Of a DNA stretch of 54,181 nucleotides, positions 23,752 through 32,082 are shown one piece after another (position 1 is the first letter of the stretch; each line of letters begins with the position of its first letter). Origin of the DNA: Bacillota bacterium (GTDB lineage: Bacteria; Bacillota; Dehalobacteriia; UBA4068; UBA4997). The position numbers and the translations under genes are program-made. A model generated the notes under the pieces. The model was given only the letters and a program-made list of their open reading frames with translations. It was not told where the DNA came from and made no database searches. The DNA lies in NCBI GenBank assembly GCA_021769035.1, contig JAETTP010000011.1, positions 1 to 54,181 of the forward strand. Direction: 5' to 3'.

Positions 23752-24813
23752 CTATTTTTCTTTTAAAGCAGCCAGATTTTCCCCGTAGGGCGGATAAATC
23801 AGGCCGCGCTCCGTGATAATAGCGGAAACCAGCTCCGCCGGGGTGACGTCGAACGCCGGGTTGAAGATTTCCACCCCCGGCGGGGCCATTCGCTGCTGAT
23901 ACCACAGCTCCGCCACCTCCTCCGGGGCCCGCTCCTCAATCACGATATTTTTGCCGCTGCGGCAATCCAAATCCACCGTGGAGGTTGGCGCGGCCACGTA
24001 AAAGGGCACCTTGAAATGCCGGGCCAGCACGGCCAGTCCGCTGGTGCCGATTTTGTTAGCCACGTCGCCGTTGGCGGCAATCCGGTCCGCCCCCACGATC
24101 ACCGCGTCCACCCGGCCCTGGGCCAGCACCGTGGCCGCCATATTATCGCAAAGCAAGGTGCAGGGCAGGCCCGCCTGCTGCAACTCCCAGGCGGTCAGCC
24201 GGGCCCCTTGCAGGAGCGGCCGGGTTTCATCAGCAAACACGTGCAAAATGTGGCCGCGCTCCTGGGCCAGATAAATCGGGGCCAGGGCCGTGCCGTATTG
24301 CACCGCCGCCAGCTGCCCGGCGTTGCAGTGAGTCAGCACGCTTTGGCAGTTTTCCAGCAGCGGCAAGCCGGCCTCGCCAATGGCCCGGCAGCAGGCAATA
24401 TCCTCGTCGCGGATTGCGTTGGCCTCGGCAAGCAGGGCGGCTTTAATCTCCGGCAGGCTGCGCTGCTTGTTTTGCAGGGCTGCCTGCTTCATTCGGTTAA
24501 GCGCCCAGCTAAGGTTCACCGCCGTGGGCCGTGCGCCCGCCAGATAGGCCTTGGCCCGGCAGAATTTTTGGTAAAACTCAGGAAAGTCCGGGGCCAAAAT
24601 GCGCCGGGCCGCCAGGGCCAGCCCCCCTGCCGCCGCCACGCCGATGGCCGGCGCGCCGCGCACAGCCAGGGTTTTGATGGCCTGCCAAACCTCCTCCAGC
24701 TCAGAGAGCTCCAGCCAAACCAACTCGTTGGGCAGGCGGGTTTGATCCACCAGGCGCAGCTTGGTGCAGTCGTCGTTTAGGGAAACCGTGCGCCAGGCCG
24801 TATTCTCTGCCAT
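23752..24813 (-). CDS. mtnA: S-methyl-5-thioribose-1-phosphate isomerase
   Basis: A 353-aa eIF2B-like sugar-phosphate isomerase. RGAPAIGVAAAGG, THCNAGQLA with the catalytic Cys, VDAVIVGADRIAANGDVANKIGT with the catalytic Asp, and the C-terminal NPAFDVTPAELVSAIITERG are all present. It converts the aldose-1-phosphate to the ribulose form in methionine salvage, and can act on the 5-deoxyribose analogue. The start at 24813 is set by GGGAGG ten bases upstream. No mtnK, mtnN or other salvage gene is in the window; the adjacent class II aldolase suggests the DHAP shunt rather than full methionine recycling. Confidence 0.93.
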   Translation of the reverse strand: MAENTAWRTVSLNDDCTKLRLVDQTRLPNELVWLELSELEEVWQAIKTLAVRGAPAIGVAAAGGLALAARRILAPDFPEFYQKFCRAKAYLAGARPTAVNLSWALNRMKQAALQNKQRSLPEIKAALLAEANAIRDEDIACCRAIGEAGLPLLENCQSVLTHCNAGQLAAVQYGTALAPIYLAQERGHILHVFADETRPLLQGARLTAWELQQAGLPCTLLCDNMAATVLAQGRVDAVIVGADRIAANGDVANKIGTSGLAVLARHFKVPFYVAAPTSTVDLDCRSGKNIVIEERAPEEVAELWYQQRMAPPGVEIFNPAFDVTPAELVSAIITERGLIYPPYGENLAALKEK

Positions 24814-24853
24814 AATAACACCTCCCGGCCGAAAATTTTTCGGCAATTTCAGC

Positions 24854-26143
24854 TTAGCAGTACATAATTATTATCAAATCCGGGTCCACGCTTTCCACGT
24901 AATCAGCCAGATTTTCAATGTTGTAATAGCGCAAATCTACCATATAAAGCTTATCAACCATTGTGGCCAGAAACGCGCCGTAAGGCAGGCCGTAGGAATC
25001 CTTAATCAGCAGCACCGTTGGGCCGCGGCTGTTGTTCAGATTGTCCGCCAGCAAGGTGGGATAATCCGCGCCCCAGTACGCACCGTAGCGGTTGGTGTAG
25101 ACTGAGGGCTCGGTGAGCAGGGTTTTGTCGATAATCGTGGTGACAAAATCGCCGTAGAACACCTTGAGCTCGCCGGTGTGCTGCTTCAACTCCGTCTGGA
25201 ATTTGGTGTCGAAAAGCGGGGTGAGCAGGGTGAAGTCGTCCAGGCCGCCGTAATACGGCCCCACGCGCCGGCCCTGGCTGCCCAAAAAGTTTTGGCCGTA
25301 ATCGGTTTGGCGCCAGTTGGCAGGGTCGCAAAACTCGCCGTCCGGGTCCAGCTGCCAGCCGAAAAGCTCCTCAATCTCCTGCACGGTGCGGCCCACCGCC
25401 CAAAGGGCCGTTTCCACCCGCCAATGGTGGTCGGTGCGGTAGAACATGCGCTCCTTGTCCAGTCCGTCCGCCTCAGCGGCCTGCCGCAAATCCAGATAGG
25501 GCACGCCGGCCTCCTCCAGCAGGGCAAAATTGGCGGCCACGTTTTCAGCGGAATGGTCGTTCAGGGTGACGGGAAACTCCGTGTAGCCCTCAATATGCTT
25601 GGTGGGCGGCTGCACGTACAAAATCGGTATGTCCAAATCCTGCAAAATCTCAATCCGCTGCACAATCTCCCGCGGCTGGGCCGGGAAAGTGATAAATTGC
25701 AGCCAATCGTGGTTATCCTTAACTATGGAGTAGGAATATTCCGTGTCGCGCACAAAATGGCGATCCAGCAGGCGCATTTCCAGGCCGTGCAGCTCCACCA
25801 GCAAATCCTTGAAAGCCATATCCTCCACGGTTTTGTCCGTCCAGTGCTCCACCAGGGCCTCGCCGGCCTCGTACCAGGTGAGGTTCTTCTCCTGCGCGCC
25901 GTCCGCCACCTTGCCAATCTCGTTGTAAAACTCCACAATATTAATGCCGTAGGTGTTCACGCACATCGCAAATATCACCAGCAGAAAGGCCGCCGGCAGA
26001 AACCAACGCCGAGGCGTGGGCTGACGTTTTTGGCCACGCCGGCCCAGCCAGGCCTGCAAAATAGGATATTTTTCCGACAATTTAGGTTTTTCAGAATTTG
26101 CCTTAGCCGAAACCGACTGCTTATCTGCGTTTGTCTTAGCCAA
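24854..26143 (-). CDS. DHHW/AlgX-like SGNH-type protein, polysaccharide O-acetylation partner
   Basis: A 429-aa protein with one membrane helix (about 47-66) and an extracellular domain containing YRTDHHWRVETALWA (the DHHW signature) and LLIKDSYGLPYGAF, the Ser block of AlgJ/AlgX-like acetyltransferases. Such proteins take acetyl groups exported by an MBOAT partner and transfer them to an extracellular glycan. The MBOAT gene lies 20 bases upstream on the same strand. The start is TTG with AAAGGAG nine bases before; no ATG fits. Target glycan is unknown; wall polymer or the Pel polymer encoded elsewhere here are candidates. Confidence 0.82.
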   Translation of the reverse strand: MAKTNADKQSVSAKANSEKPKLSEKYPILQAWLGRRGQKRQPTPRRWFLPAAFLLVIFAMCVNTYGINIVEFYNEIGKVADGAQEKNLTWYEAGEALVEHWTDKTVEDMAFKDLLVELHGLEMRLLDRHFVRDTEYSYSIVKDNHDWLQFITFPAQPREIVQRIEILQDLDIPILYVQPPTKHIEGYTEFPVTLNDHSAENVAANFALLEEAGVPYLDLRQAAEADGLDKERMFYRTDHHWRVETALWAVGRTVQEIEELFGWQLDPDGEFCDPANWRQTDYGQNFLGSQGRRVGPYYGGLDDFTLLTPLFDTKFQTELKQHTGELKVFYGDFVTTIIDKTLLTEPSVYTNRYGAYWGADYPTLLADNLNNSRGPTVLLIKDSYGLPYGAFLATMVDKLYMVDLRYYNIENLADYVESVDPDLIIIMYC

Positions 26144-26163
26144 AATCAGCCTCTCCTTTCCGC

Positions 26164-27639
26164 TTAAAAGTTAAAGTAAATGAACGGGTTGTAGCTGCCT
26201 TTGGCCAGGGCGGCCAACGCCAGCAGCAACATCAGCAGCAGGCAGCAATCGCGCAGCACGCCCAGCGGCACGCCGACCCAACCCCGGCCCAGCACCACGT
26301 GCAGGCGGCGCAGGCCGCGCTTCAGCAGCGGCAGCAGCGGCAGACTGGCCAGGCAGGCCACGACCAACTGCACCCGGTTTTCCACCAACTGGAAGATGAA
26401 GATTTCATCGAACAAAGGGTTGTGATACAAGCCAAACATCAGGCCAATGTACTGCACCGCCTGGGTCATATCCGCACTGCGGAAGATAACCCAGCCGATA
26501 ATCACCACCAGCATCGTAAACAGATTGCCCAGCAGGGGGATTTTACCCAGAACCGCGGCCGCTTTGGGCAGCTTATCCCGGCAGATTTTTTCCAGCGCCA
26601 GGAAGCAGAAGTAATACAGACCCCAGACGACGAACGTCCAATTTGCGCCGTGCCAAAGGCCGGTCAGCAGCCAAACCACCAGCAGGTTGACAATTTGCCG
26701 GGGCAGGCCAAGGCGGTTGCCGCCCAGCGGAATGTAGACGTAATCCCGAAACCAGCTGGAGAGCGACATGTGCCACCTGCGCCAAAAATCGGTGACGGAG
26801 CGGGCCACGTAGGGATAATTGAAGTTGGGCAGGAAATGAAAGCCAAACATGCGCCCCAGCCCCAGAGCCATATCGGAATAGCCGCTGAAATCGAAGTAAA
26901 TTTGCAGGGTGTAGGCCACGGCGGCAATCCAGGCGGCCGCCACCGACATCTCCAGCGGGCTGTCGTAGGTGGCACCGTCAAAAATCTTTTCCGCAATCAG
27001 GGCAAAGTTGTTAGCCAGCAGCACCTTTTTGCCCAGGCCGATGATGAACAAATCCACCCCGGCGGCAAAATCGCGCCAGTTCTCCCGCCGGCCGTCAATC
27101 TCCTTGGCGATGGTGTTGTAGCGCACAATCGGGCCGGCAATCAGCTGCGGGAAAAAGGCCACGTAAAGCCCCACGTCCAGCACATTGCGCCGGGCCTGGG
27201 CCTGGCCGCGGCAAACGTCCAGCACGTAGCTCATACCCTGAAAGGTGAAAAAGGAAATGCCAATCGGCAGCACCAGGCCGGGGTCCGTCAAATGCAGGCC
27301 GAAGCTTTGGTTCAGGTTGCTCACCACAAAGCCGGCGTATTTGTAAACCCCAAGCAGGCCCAGGTTAAAAGCCAGCATTGCGGCGATATTCAGGCGGGCC
27401 GGCCAGGGCCCCCAGCTTTCCGTCCGCTCGCGGAACAGAGCCGCCAGCAGGCCAAACGCATAGTTGCCGGCAATGCAGGCCAACATCAGCAGCACGTAAA
27501 GAGGCTCGCCCCAGGCGTAGAAGAACAGGCTCATCAACAACAGGAAACGGTTGCGCAGCCGGCGGCCGGGCAACAGATAATATACCATCAAGGTAAACGG
27601 CAAAAAGCCACACAAAAATTCAACACTGGAAAACAGCAC
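26164..27639 (-). CDS. MBOAT family O-acyltransferase (AlgI/DltB-like)
   Basis: A 491-aa polytopic membrane protein that begins VLFSSVEFLCGFLPFTLMVY, the usual AlgI start. It contains FFPQLIAGPIVRY, the DFSGYSDMALGLGRMFGF block, DFWRRWHMSLSSWFRDYVYIP and the catalytic His in LTGLWHGANWTF. It moves acetyl groups across the membrane for transfer to a glycan. The GTG start at 27639 is chosen because GGAGGAG lies nine bases before it; the open frame reaching 27672 would put that site inside the gene. It forms a two-gene operon with the DHHW protein. Confidence 0.92.
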   Translation of the reverse strand: MLFSSVEFLCGFLPFTLMVYYLLPGRRLRNRFLLLMSLFFYAWGEPLYVLLMLACIAGNYAFGLLAALFRERTESWGPWPARLNIAAMLAFNLGLLGVYKYAGFVVSNLNQSFGLHLTDPGLVLPIGISFFTFQGMSYVLDVCRGQAQARRNVLDVGLYVAFFPQLIAGPIVRYNTIAKEIDGRRENWRDFAAGVDLFIIGLGKKVLLANNFALIAEKIFDGATYDSPLEMSVAAAWIAAVAYTLQIYFDFSGYSDMALGLGRMFGFHFLPNFNYPYVARSVTDFWRRWHMSLSSWFRDYVYIPLGGNRLGLPRQIVNLLVVWLLTGLWHGANWTFVVWGLYYFCFLALEKICRDKLPKAAAVLGKIPLLGNLFTMLVVIIGWVIFRSADMTQAVQYIGLMFGLYHNPLFDEIFIFQLVENRVQLVVACLASLPLLPLLKRGLRRLHVVLGRGWVGVPLGVLRDCCLLLMLLLALAALAKGSYNPFIYFNF

Positions 27640-27843
27640 GCTGCAAAACTCCTCCACACTCGCAAAGCTCACAAGATTGTTTATAAACGGTGTGCAAAAA
27701 TGACCCGTACCTACTATTTTACACCGAAACGGTGAGAATTACAACACTATTTCCCCAAAATATCCCCAAAAATTTCACGGATATTATTGCCAGGCCACGG
27801 TCGGCCCTCAAAACAGAGGCTCCTGTCGCTTCCCCGCCGTCTT

Positions 27844-29454
27844 TTAAGGCAGAGGCTCCTGCCGTTTCACCTCAATCTCAAACCAGAAGCAGCTGCCCTG
27901 GCCGGCGGTGCTCTCCACGCCGTAGGCCCCGCCGTGCAAATCCAGAATATTCTTCACAATAGCCAGGCCCAACCCGTTGCCGGCCCGGCTGCGCTGGTGG
28001 TTGGCGCTGCCCTTGTAGTAGCGCCGCCAGATGTCTTTAATCTGCTCCGGGGCAATGCCCTCGCCGGTGTCAATCACCTCAATGCGCACCCGGCTGCCGT
28101 GGTGCAGTAGCTGTTGGCGAATTTTCACCAGCTTATCCGGGCCGGTGTAGGTGACGGCGTTGTTTATCAGATTGTAGATAACCTGGGTCAGCTTAATTTC
28201 GTCCGCCTCCACCCACAGGCGGGCGGCCGGCACAAAATCAATGGTGTAGCCCTCGGTGGCCATCAGCTTGTTAAAGCGGACGATAATGCTATCAATCAGC
28301 TCCGTCAGCTCAAACTCCCGCCGCTCCAGCTTGATGGCCCCGGCCTGCAATTTGGACATATCCAGCAAATCGTTGACCAGCACGGAAAGGCGCTCTGTTT
28401 CGTCAATAATCACCTGCACGTTTTCCGGCGTGTTCTCACCGGGCAAATCGCGCATTGCCTCGCCATAGGCCGTAATCAGGGTCAGTGGGGTGCGCAAATC
28501 GTGTGAGATGTTGGCGATAAGGTCGTGCTGGAGCTGCTCCGTTTTCGCCAGTTCCCCTGCGGCGTAGTTCAGGGTTTCCGCCAGCTGGCTGATTTCCAAA
28601 TCCGCCCGCGGCACGCTGAAATCCAACTCAAAATCGCCCTGGGCCAGCCGGCGGGACAGCTTGTTGATGTGAATAATCGGCCGGGAAATTTGGCCGGCCA
28701 GCACCAAAGCCATAATCAGCCCCAACAAAATCATCACCCCGGTGAGCAGCACCAGCTGCAAGCGCAGCGTGCTGACGGTGGCGTCCAACGGGGCAATGTT
28801 GCCGTTCACCAGCACCACAAACCGGCCCTCCGCCTCGGTTTCCACCAAGCGCACGGAAACCAGCATTGTCGGCGTGTCGTGGTTCAGTTGGTAAAAGCGG
28901 GTGAGATAGCGGAAGCGTTCGCCCAGCAGGCGGGCCAGCTTGCTGTTTTTCTCCTGATTGCCGGGCTCAAAATCCAGCTCGTAAAACTCGGTGCCGCCGT
29001 TTTTGGCCGCCTCCGCCGCCAGGGCCAGCACCTCGCCCGCGTTCAGCTCGTGGATAATACACAGGGCGTTGACGTCCACGCTTTGGGCTTGCAGGTTCAG
29101 GCCGGCGTCCGGGGTCAGCTTGGCCACCAGCACGCACATATAATTGTTGCGGGCCACGGCATACATCACATCAGAAAGCTCGTCGCTTTCAAAGCCGTGC
29201 GCTTGCAGGCTTTGGCTGATTTCCTGAGAAACATGGCGCATATCGTTGGTTTTTACCTGCTTGTAGATGGTGTCCAGAAAAACGGTTTGGGCCAGCCAGA
29301 GCAACACCAGCATAATCAGGGAAAACAGCATAAAATGCCGGAATATGCGCCATTTTATGCCGCCCAAAAGCCGCCTGGCCCGGAAGCGGCCCGCGTCCCC
29401 GGCGCCCTCTATTTTATATTTGAAGGTTTTGGCCTTGCGTTTGAAACTCAGCAT
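27844..29454 (-). CDS. Sensor histidine kinase
   Basis: A 536-aa kinase with an N-terminal membrane helix (about 38-60), an extracellular sensor of about 170 residues, a second helix (about 235-258), a HAMP linker, HisKA with the phospho-accepting His in ANISHDLRTPLTLI, and HATPase_c with INNAVTYTG, DTGEGIAP and GNGLGLAIV. It pairs with the OmpR-type regulator just upstream. Start set by GGAAAGGG five bases before ATG. Its last codons contain a short motif (CAGGAGCCTCTG) repeated once just beyond the stop. The stimulus is unknown. Confidence 0.93.
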   Translation of the reverse strand: MLSFKRKAKTFKYKIEGAGDAGRFRARRLLGGIKWRIFRHFMLFSLIMLVLLWLAQTVFLDTIYKQVKTNDMRHVSQEISQSLQAHGFESDELSDVMYAVARNNYMCVLVAKLTPDAGLNLQAQSVDVNALCIIHELNAGEVLALAAEAAKNGGTEFYELDFEPGNQEKNSKLARLLGERFRYLTRFYQLNHDTPTMLVSVRLVETEAEGRFVVLVNGNIAPLDATVSTLRLQLVLLTGVMILLGLIMALVLAGQISRPIIHINKLSRRLAQGDFELDFSVPRADLEISQLAETLNYAAGELAKTEQLQHDLIANISHDLRTPLTLITAYGEAMRDLPGENTPENVQVIIDETERLSVLVNDLLDMSKLQAGAIKLERREFELTELIDSIIVRFNKLMATEGYTIDFVPAARLWVEADEIKLTQVIYNLINNAVTYTGPDKLVKIRQQLLHHGSRVRIEVIDTGEGIAPEQIKDIWRRYYKGSANHQRSRAGNGLGLAIVKNILDLHGGAYGVESTAGQGSCFWFEIEVKRQEPLP

Positions 29455-29468
29455 TTAATCCCTTTCCT

Positions 29469-29690
29469 ACAAATCCTCTTTGACTTCAAAAAATTCATAT
29501 TATTAAAAATTTCTTTTTGAATTTTTAAAAAATTACAAATCCTCTTTGGCTTCAAAAAATTCATATTATTAAAAATTTCTTTTTGAATTTTTAAAAAATT
29601 ACAAATCCTCTTTGACTTCAAAAAAATTCATATTATTAAAAATTTCTTTTTGAATTTTTAAAAAATTACAAATCCTCTTTGGCTTCAAAT
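29469..29690. repeat. Tandem 66-67 bp repeats between regulator and kinase genes
   Basis: Three units start at 29469, 29535 and 29601, and a fourth partial copy from 29668 is the end of the response-regulator gene. Each unit holds a copy of the gene's last codons (E-A/V-K-E-D-L-stop) plus an AT-rich stretch with AAAAATTC/GAATTTTT inverted repeats. Units alternate between GAC and GGC at one position, so the array looks like duplication of a dimer. It fills the whole intergenic gap. Confidence 0.9.
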
Positions 29691-30373
29691 CTATACCCTA
29701 CACCTCTTAGTGTGACAATGCAGGTGGCGTATTTGCCCAGGCTTTTGCGCAGCAGCTTGATATGCGTGTCCAGGGTGCGGTCGTCGCCATAGTAATCATA
29801 ACCCCAAATTTCGGTGATAATCTTTTCCCGCGTCAGGGCCCGGCCGCGGTTCTGCACCAGATAAAACAGCAGGTCATATTCCTTGGGCGACATATTGCGC
29901 CGCTCGCCGTCCACATAAACCAGGCGGGCGGAAAAATCAATGCACAGGCCGCCAATTTGCAGCACCTCGTGGCCGTCCTGGGCCTGGGCTGCGTCCGGCT
30001 TGGCGGCAGCGCCGGCCCGGCGCAGGATAGCGTCGATGCGCAGCATCAGCTCCCGCGGGGAAAAGGGCTTCACCACGTAGTCGTCGCCGCCGGCTTCAAA
30101 GCCGTGAATACGGTCATATTCCTCGCCGCGGGCGGAAAGCATCAGCACCGGCACATCGCGCATTTTGCGGATTTCCCGGCAAGCGGAAAAGCCGTCCAGC
30201 TCCGGCATCATAATATCCATCACAATCAAATCCACATCGTCGTTTTCGCGGCAGTAGTCGATGGCCTCCATGCCGTTGGCGGCCTCCGCCACGTCGTAGC
30301 CCTCAAACTGAGCATATTTTTTGATAATTTGCCGGATACCGGCTTCGTCGTCCACAATCAGCAGCTTAGTCAT
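29666..30373 (-). CDS. OmpR/PhoB family response regulator
   Basis: A 235-aa regulator. The receiver domain (1-120) has IVDDE, the phospho-acceptor Asp in IVMDIMMPELDG, and VVKPFSPREL. The winged-helix domain (about 135-230) contains LTREKIITEIWGYDYYGDDRTLDTHI and VTLRGVGYRFE. It is upstream of its kinase, with GGAGG nine bases before the ATG. The stop codon region has been tandemly copied three times downstream. Target genes unknown. Confidence 0.95.
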   Translation of the reverse strand: MTKLLIVDDEAGIRQIIKKYAQFEGYDVAEAANGMEAIDYCRENDDVDLIVMDIMMPELDGFSACREIRKMRDVPVLMLSARGEEYDRIHGFEAGGDDYVVKPFSPRELMLRIDAILRRAGAAAKPDAAQAQDGHEVLQIGGLCIDFSARLVYVDGERRNMSPKEYDLLFYLVQNRGRALTREKIITEIWGYDYYGDDRTLDTHIKLLRKSLGKYATCIVTLRGVGYRFEAKEDL

Positions 30374-30770
30374 TGGCAGCGCCTCCTTTTATTACATTCA
30401 TTATATCATTAAAACCGGCCCCTGTATATAGCAAAAGACCGGTTTACGCCGGCCTTTCGCTTTAGTTGTATAGGACTTGGTTATAATGATGAAAAAGTTA
30501 TTTTTAATTTAATCAGAAAAGTTTACAAAAAATGAAGAATAAGTTGGTTCTTTTTTAATCAAGTTTTTTTGTTGGTTCTTAATAAGATAATCTAAGATTT
30601 TTAACTAGCCAAAACTTTATTACTCGATAGGCACCGCCCCTTTCGCTTTTTGGCCGGCGTTGCGTTTGTGCCGGCCCTCGTTTCTCTACACTCACAAGCT
30701 ACGATTATATAATAAACCCTCTATGTGAATTTTATATGAACAGCAGGTGTTTTTTGGGAAAAAATTTAGC
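30374..30770. other. Gene-free divergent region, about 400 bp
   Basis: The region is AT-rich with GC-rich hairpins. AAAGACCGG-TTTACG-CCGGCCTTT near 30435-30456 and GGCCGGC/GCCGGCC near 30650-30678 can fold, and the 11-mer CCTTTCGCTTT occurs beside both. GTTGGTTCTT is repeated twice (near 30543 and 30572). A minus-strand TATAAT near 30400 is the likely -10 of the response-regulator gene. I see no convincing ORF or known riboswitch. Confidence 0.45.
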
Positions 30771-30799
30771 TTGACTTTTTGTTTTTTTTCGATTAAACT
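30771..30799 (+). promoter_or_regulatory. Promoter of the DAHP synthase gene
   Basis: TTGACT (30771-30776), 17-bp spacer, TAAACT (30794-30799), giving a short leader of about 28 nt. Confidence 0.55.
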
Positions 30800-30833
30800 A
30801 CTATTAATCATTTTAGAAAGGAAGTATGGTAGT

Positions 30834-31847
30834 ATGATTGTAATTTTGAAGAACAACGTAGAACAAGCCCAGGTGCAACAGCTGGTTAAGGATTTTGAGG
30901 CGCAAAACTTCGCCGTCCATATGAGCCAGGGCACCAACACCACTATTTTAGGCCTGGTGGGCGACACCGCCCACGTGGATCTGGAAAAACTCCTGACCAT
31001 TGATATTGTGCGCGACGTCCGCCGCATATCTGAGCCCTACAAAGCGGCCAGCCGCAGCTTTCACCCGCAGGACACCATTGTGCAGGTGGGCGGTTTGCGC
31101 ATTGGCGCGGGCACTTTCACGGTAATCGCCGGGCCCTGCTCCGTGGAGAGTAAAGAGCAAATGGAAACCGTGGCGGCCTCTGTTAAGGCCAGCGGCGCGG
31201 CCTTTCTGCGCGGCGGCGCTTTCAAGCCCCGCACCAGCCCCTATTCCTTTCAGGGCCTGGAGGACGAGGGAATCCGCCTGCTGACCGCCGCCAAAAAAGC
31301 CACCGGCCTGCCCATCGTCACGGAGATTATGAGCGAAACTCAGCTGCCGGAATTTGAAGACGTGGACATTATCCAGGTGGGCGCGCGCAATATGCAGAAC
31401 TTCCGCCTGCTCAAGGAGTTGGGCCACTGCAACAAGCCCATTCTGCTGAAGCGCGGCCTGGCTAACACCATCGAGGAGCTGCTGATGAGCGCGGAATATA
31501 TCTTGGCCGGCGGCAACGAGCAGGTTATCCTCTGCGAGCGCGGTATCCGCACCTTTGAAACCTGTATCCGCAACAACCTGGACATTTCCGCTATCCCGGT
31601 TTTAAAGCGGCAATCGCACCTGCCGATCATCATCGACCCCAGCCACGCCGCCGGCAACACCTGGATGATTGAGCCGCTCTCCCGCGCAGCCCTGGCCGCC
31701 GGGGCCGACGGCCTGATGATTGAGGTGCACAACAACCCCAAAGCGGCCCTGTGCGACGGCGCGCAAAGCCTGGATTTGCCCCAGTTTGAGGCCTTAATGC
31801 AGGATATTAAAAAACGCGCCGCCTTTGAGGGCAAGGAGCTGCAATAA
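30834..31847 (+). CDS. aroF: 3-deoxy-7-phosphoheptulonate (DAHP) synthase, type I-beta
   Basis: A 337-aa enzyme that condenses phosphoenolpyruvate with erythrose-4-phosphate, the first step of aromatic amino acid synthesis. The N-terminal 70 residues form the ferredoxin-like regulatory domain of Thermotoga-type enzymes (feedback control by Tyr/Phe). The barrel shows IAGPCSVES, FKPRTSPYSFQG, GARNMQNF, LKRGLANTIEE, CERGIRTFE, IDPSHAAGN and DGLMIEVHNNP. The ATG at 30834 gives the standard length; an open frame from 30747 overlaps the promoter. The gene stands alone, not in a shikimate operon. The symbol follows common use for this type. Confidence 0.95.
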   Translation: MIVILKNNVEQAQVQQLVKDFEAQNFAVHMSQGTNTTILGLVGDTAHVDLEKLLTIDIVRDVRRISEPYKAASRSFHPQDTIVQVGGLRIGAGTFTVIAGPCSVESKEQMETVAASVKASGAAFLRGGAFKPRTSPYSFQGLEDEGIRLLTAAKKATGLPIVTEIMSETQLPEFEDVDIIQVGARNMQNFRLLKELGHCNKPILLKRGLANTIEELLMSAEYILAGGNEQVILCERGIRTFETCIRNNLDISAIPVLKRQSHLPIIIDPSHAAGNTWMIEPLSRAALAAGADGLMIEVHNNPKAALCDGAQSLDLPQFEALMQDIKKRAAFEGKELQ

Positions 31848-31870
31848 GCCTAAAAAGCAGCCCCCAACGG

Positions 31871-31899
31871 TTGACAAAAGGCCGGCAAAGTGCTATAAC
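31871..31899 (+). promoter_or_regulatory. Promoter of a short RNA
   Basis: TTGACA (31871-31876), 17-bp spacer, TGC-TATAAC (31894-31899), an extended -10. It starts a transcript that ends 75 bases later at a strong terminator. Confidence 0.6.
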
Positions 31900-31905
31900 A
31901 AATAC

Positions 31906-31978
31906 GCTAAGTTATGAATTTTTTTCAAAAATGCACTAACAAACCCCCTTGGAGGCGCAACTCCAAGGGGGTTCTATT
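31906..31978 (+). ncRNA. Candidate small RNA, about 75 nt
   Basis: It lies between a strong promoter and a perfect terminator (AACCCCCTTGGAG at 31942-31954 with CTCCAAGGGGGTT at 31961-31973). A 24-codon frame from ATG at 31914 runs through the terminator but has no Shine-Dalgarno. It resembles the short RNAs of the TA loci in promoter and size, but no small ORF faces it, so it may be an orphan regulator or a leftover antitoxin. Confidence 0.45.
31942..31973. terminator. Terminator hairpin, 13-bp perfect stem
   Basis: AACCCCCTTGGAG and CTCCAAGGGGGTT around a GCGCAA loop. The plus-strand tail is CTATTTG, poorer in T than usual. It may also close the DAHP synthase transcript. Confidence 0.7.
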
Positions 31979-32010
31979 TGACTAGACCCAGGCTAATTTG
32001 GCCCAAAGCA

Positions 32011-32039
32011 TTGCTTATTGAGTTAAAGTTTGTTATAAT
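32011..32039 (+). promoter_or_regulatory. Promoter of the secreted stalk-domain gene
   Basis: TTGCTT (32011-32016), 17-bp spacer, TGT-TATAAT (32034-32039). The short leader holds an AACAACT/AGTTGTT hairpin before AGGAGG. Confidence 0.6.
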
Positions 32040-32082
32040 GTAAACAACTTGATTTTATAGTTGTTTTAGGAGGTATATTATA

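Noticed and set aside
23686-23752. Hairpins GGGCCCG/CGGGCCC and GCGGTT/AACCGC between mtnA and the aldolase gene as terminators
   Set aside because: On the minus strand, where the genes lie, neither is followed by a T-run. They may be mRNA-stabilising hairpins but I cannot call them terminators.
26299-27735. 478-codon plus-strand frame opposite the MBOAT gene
   Set aside because: The minus strand has a full MBOAT protein with all motifs. The plus frame has low-complexity Gln/His/Ala content.
28525-29520. 331-codon plus-strand frame across the histidine kinase gene
   Set aside because: It is antisense to a clearly homologous kinase, rich in Gln/His, and runs into the tandem repeats.
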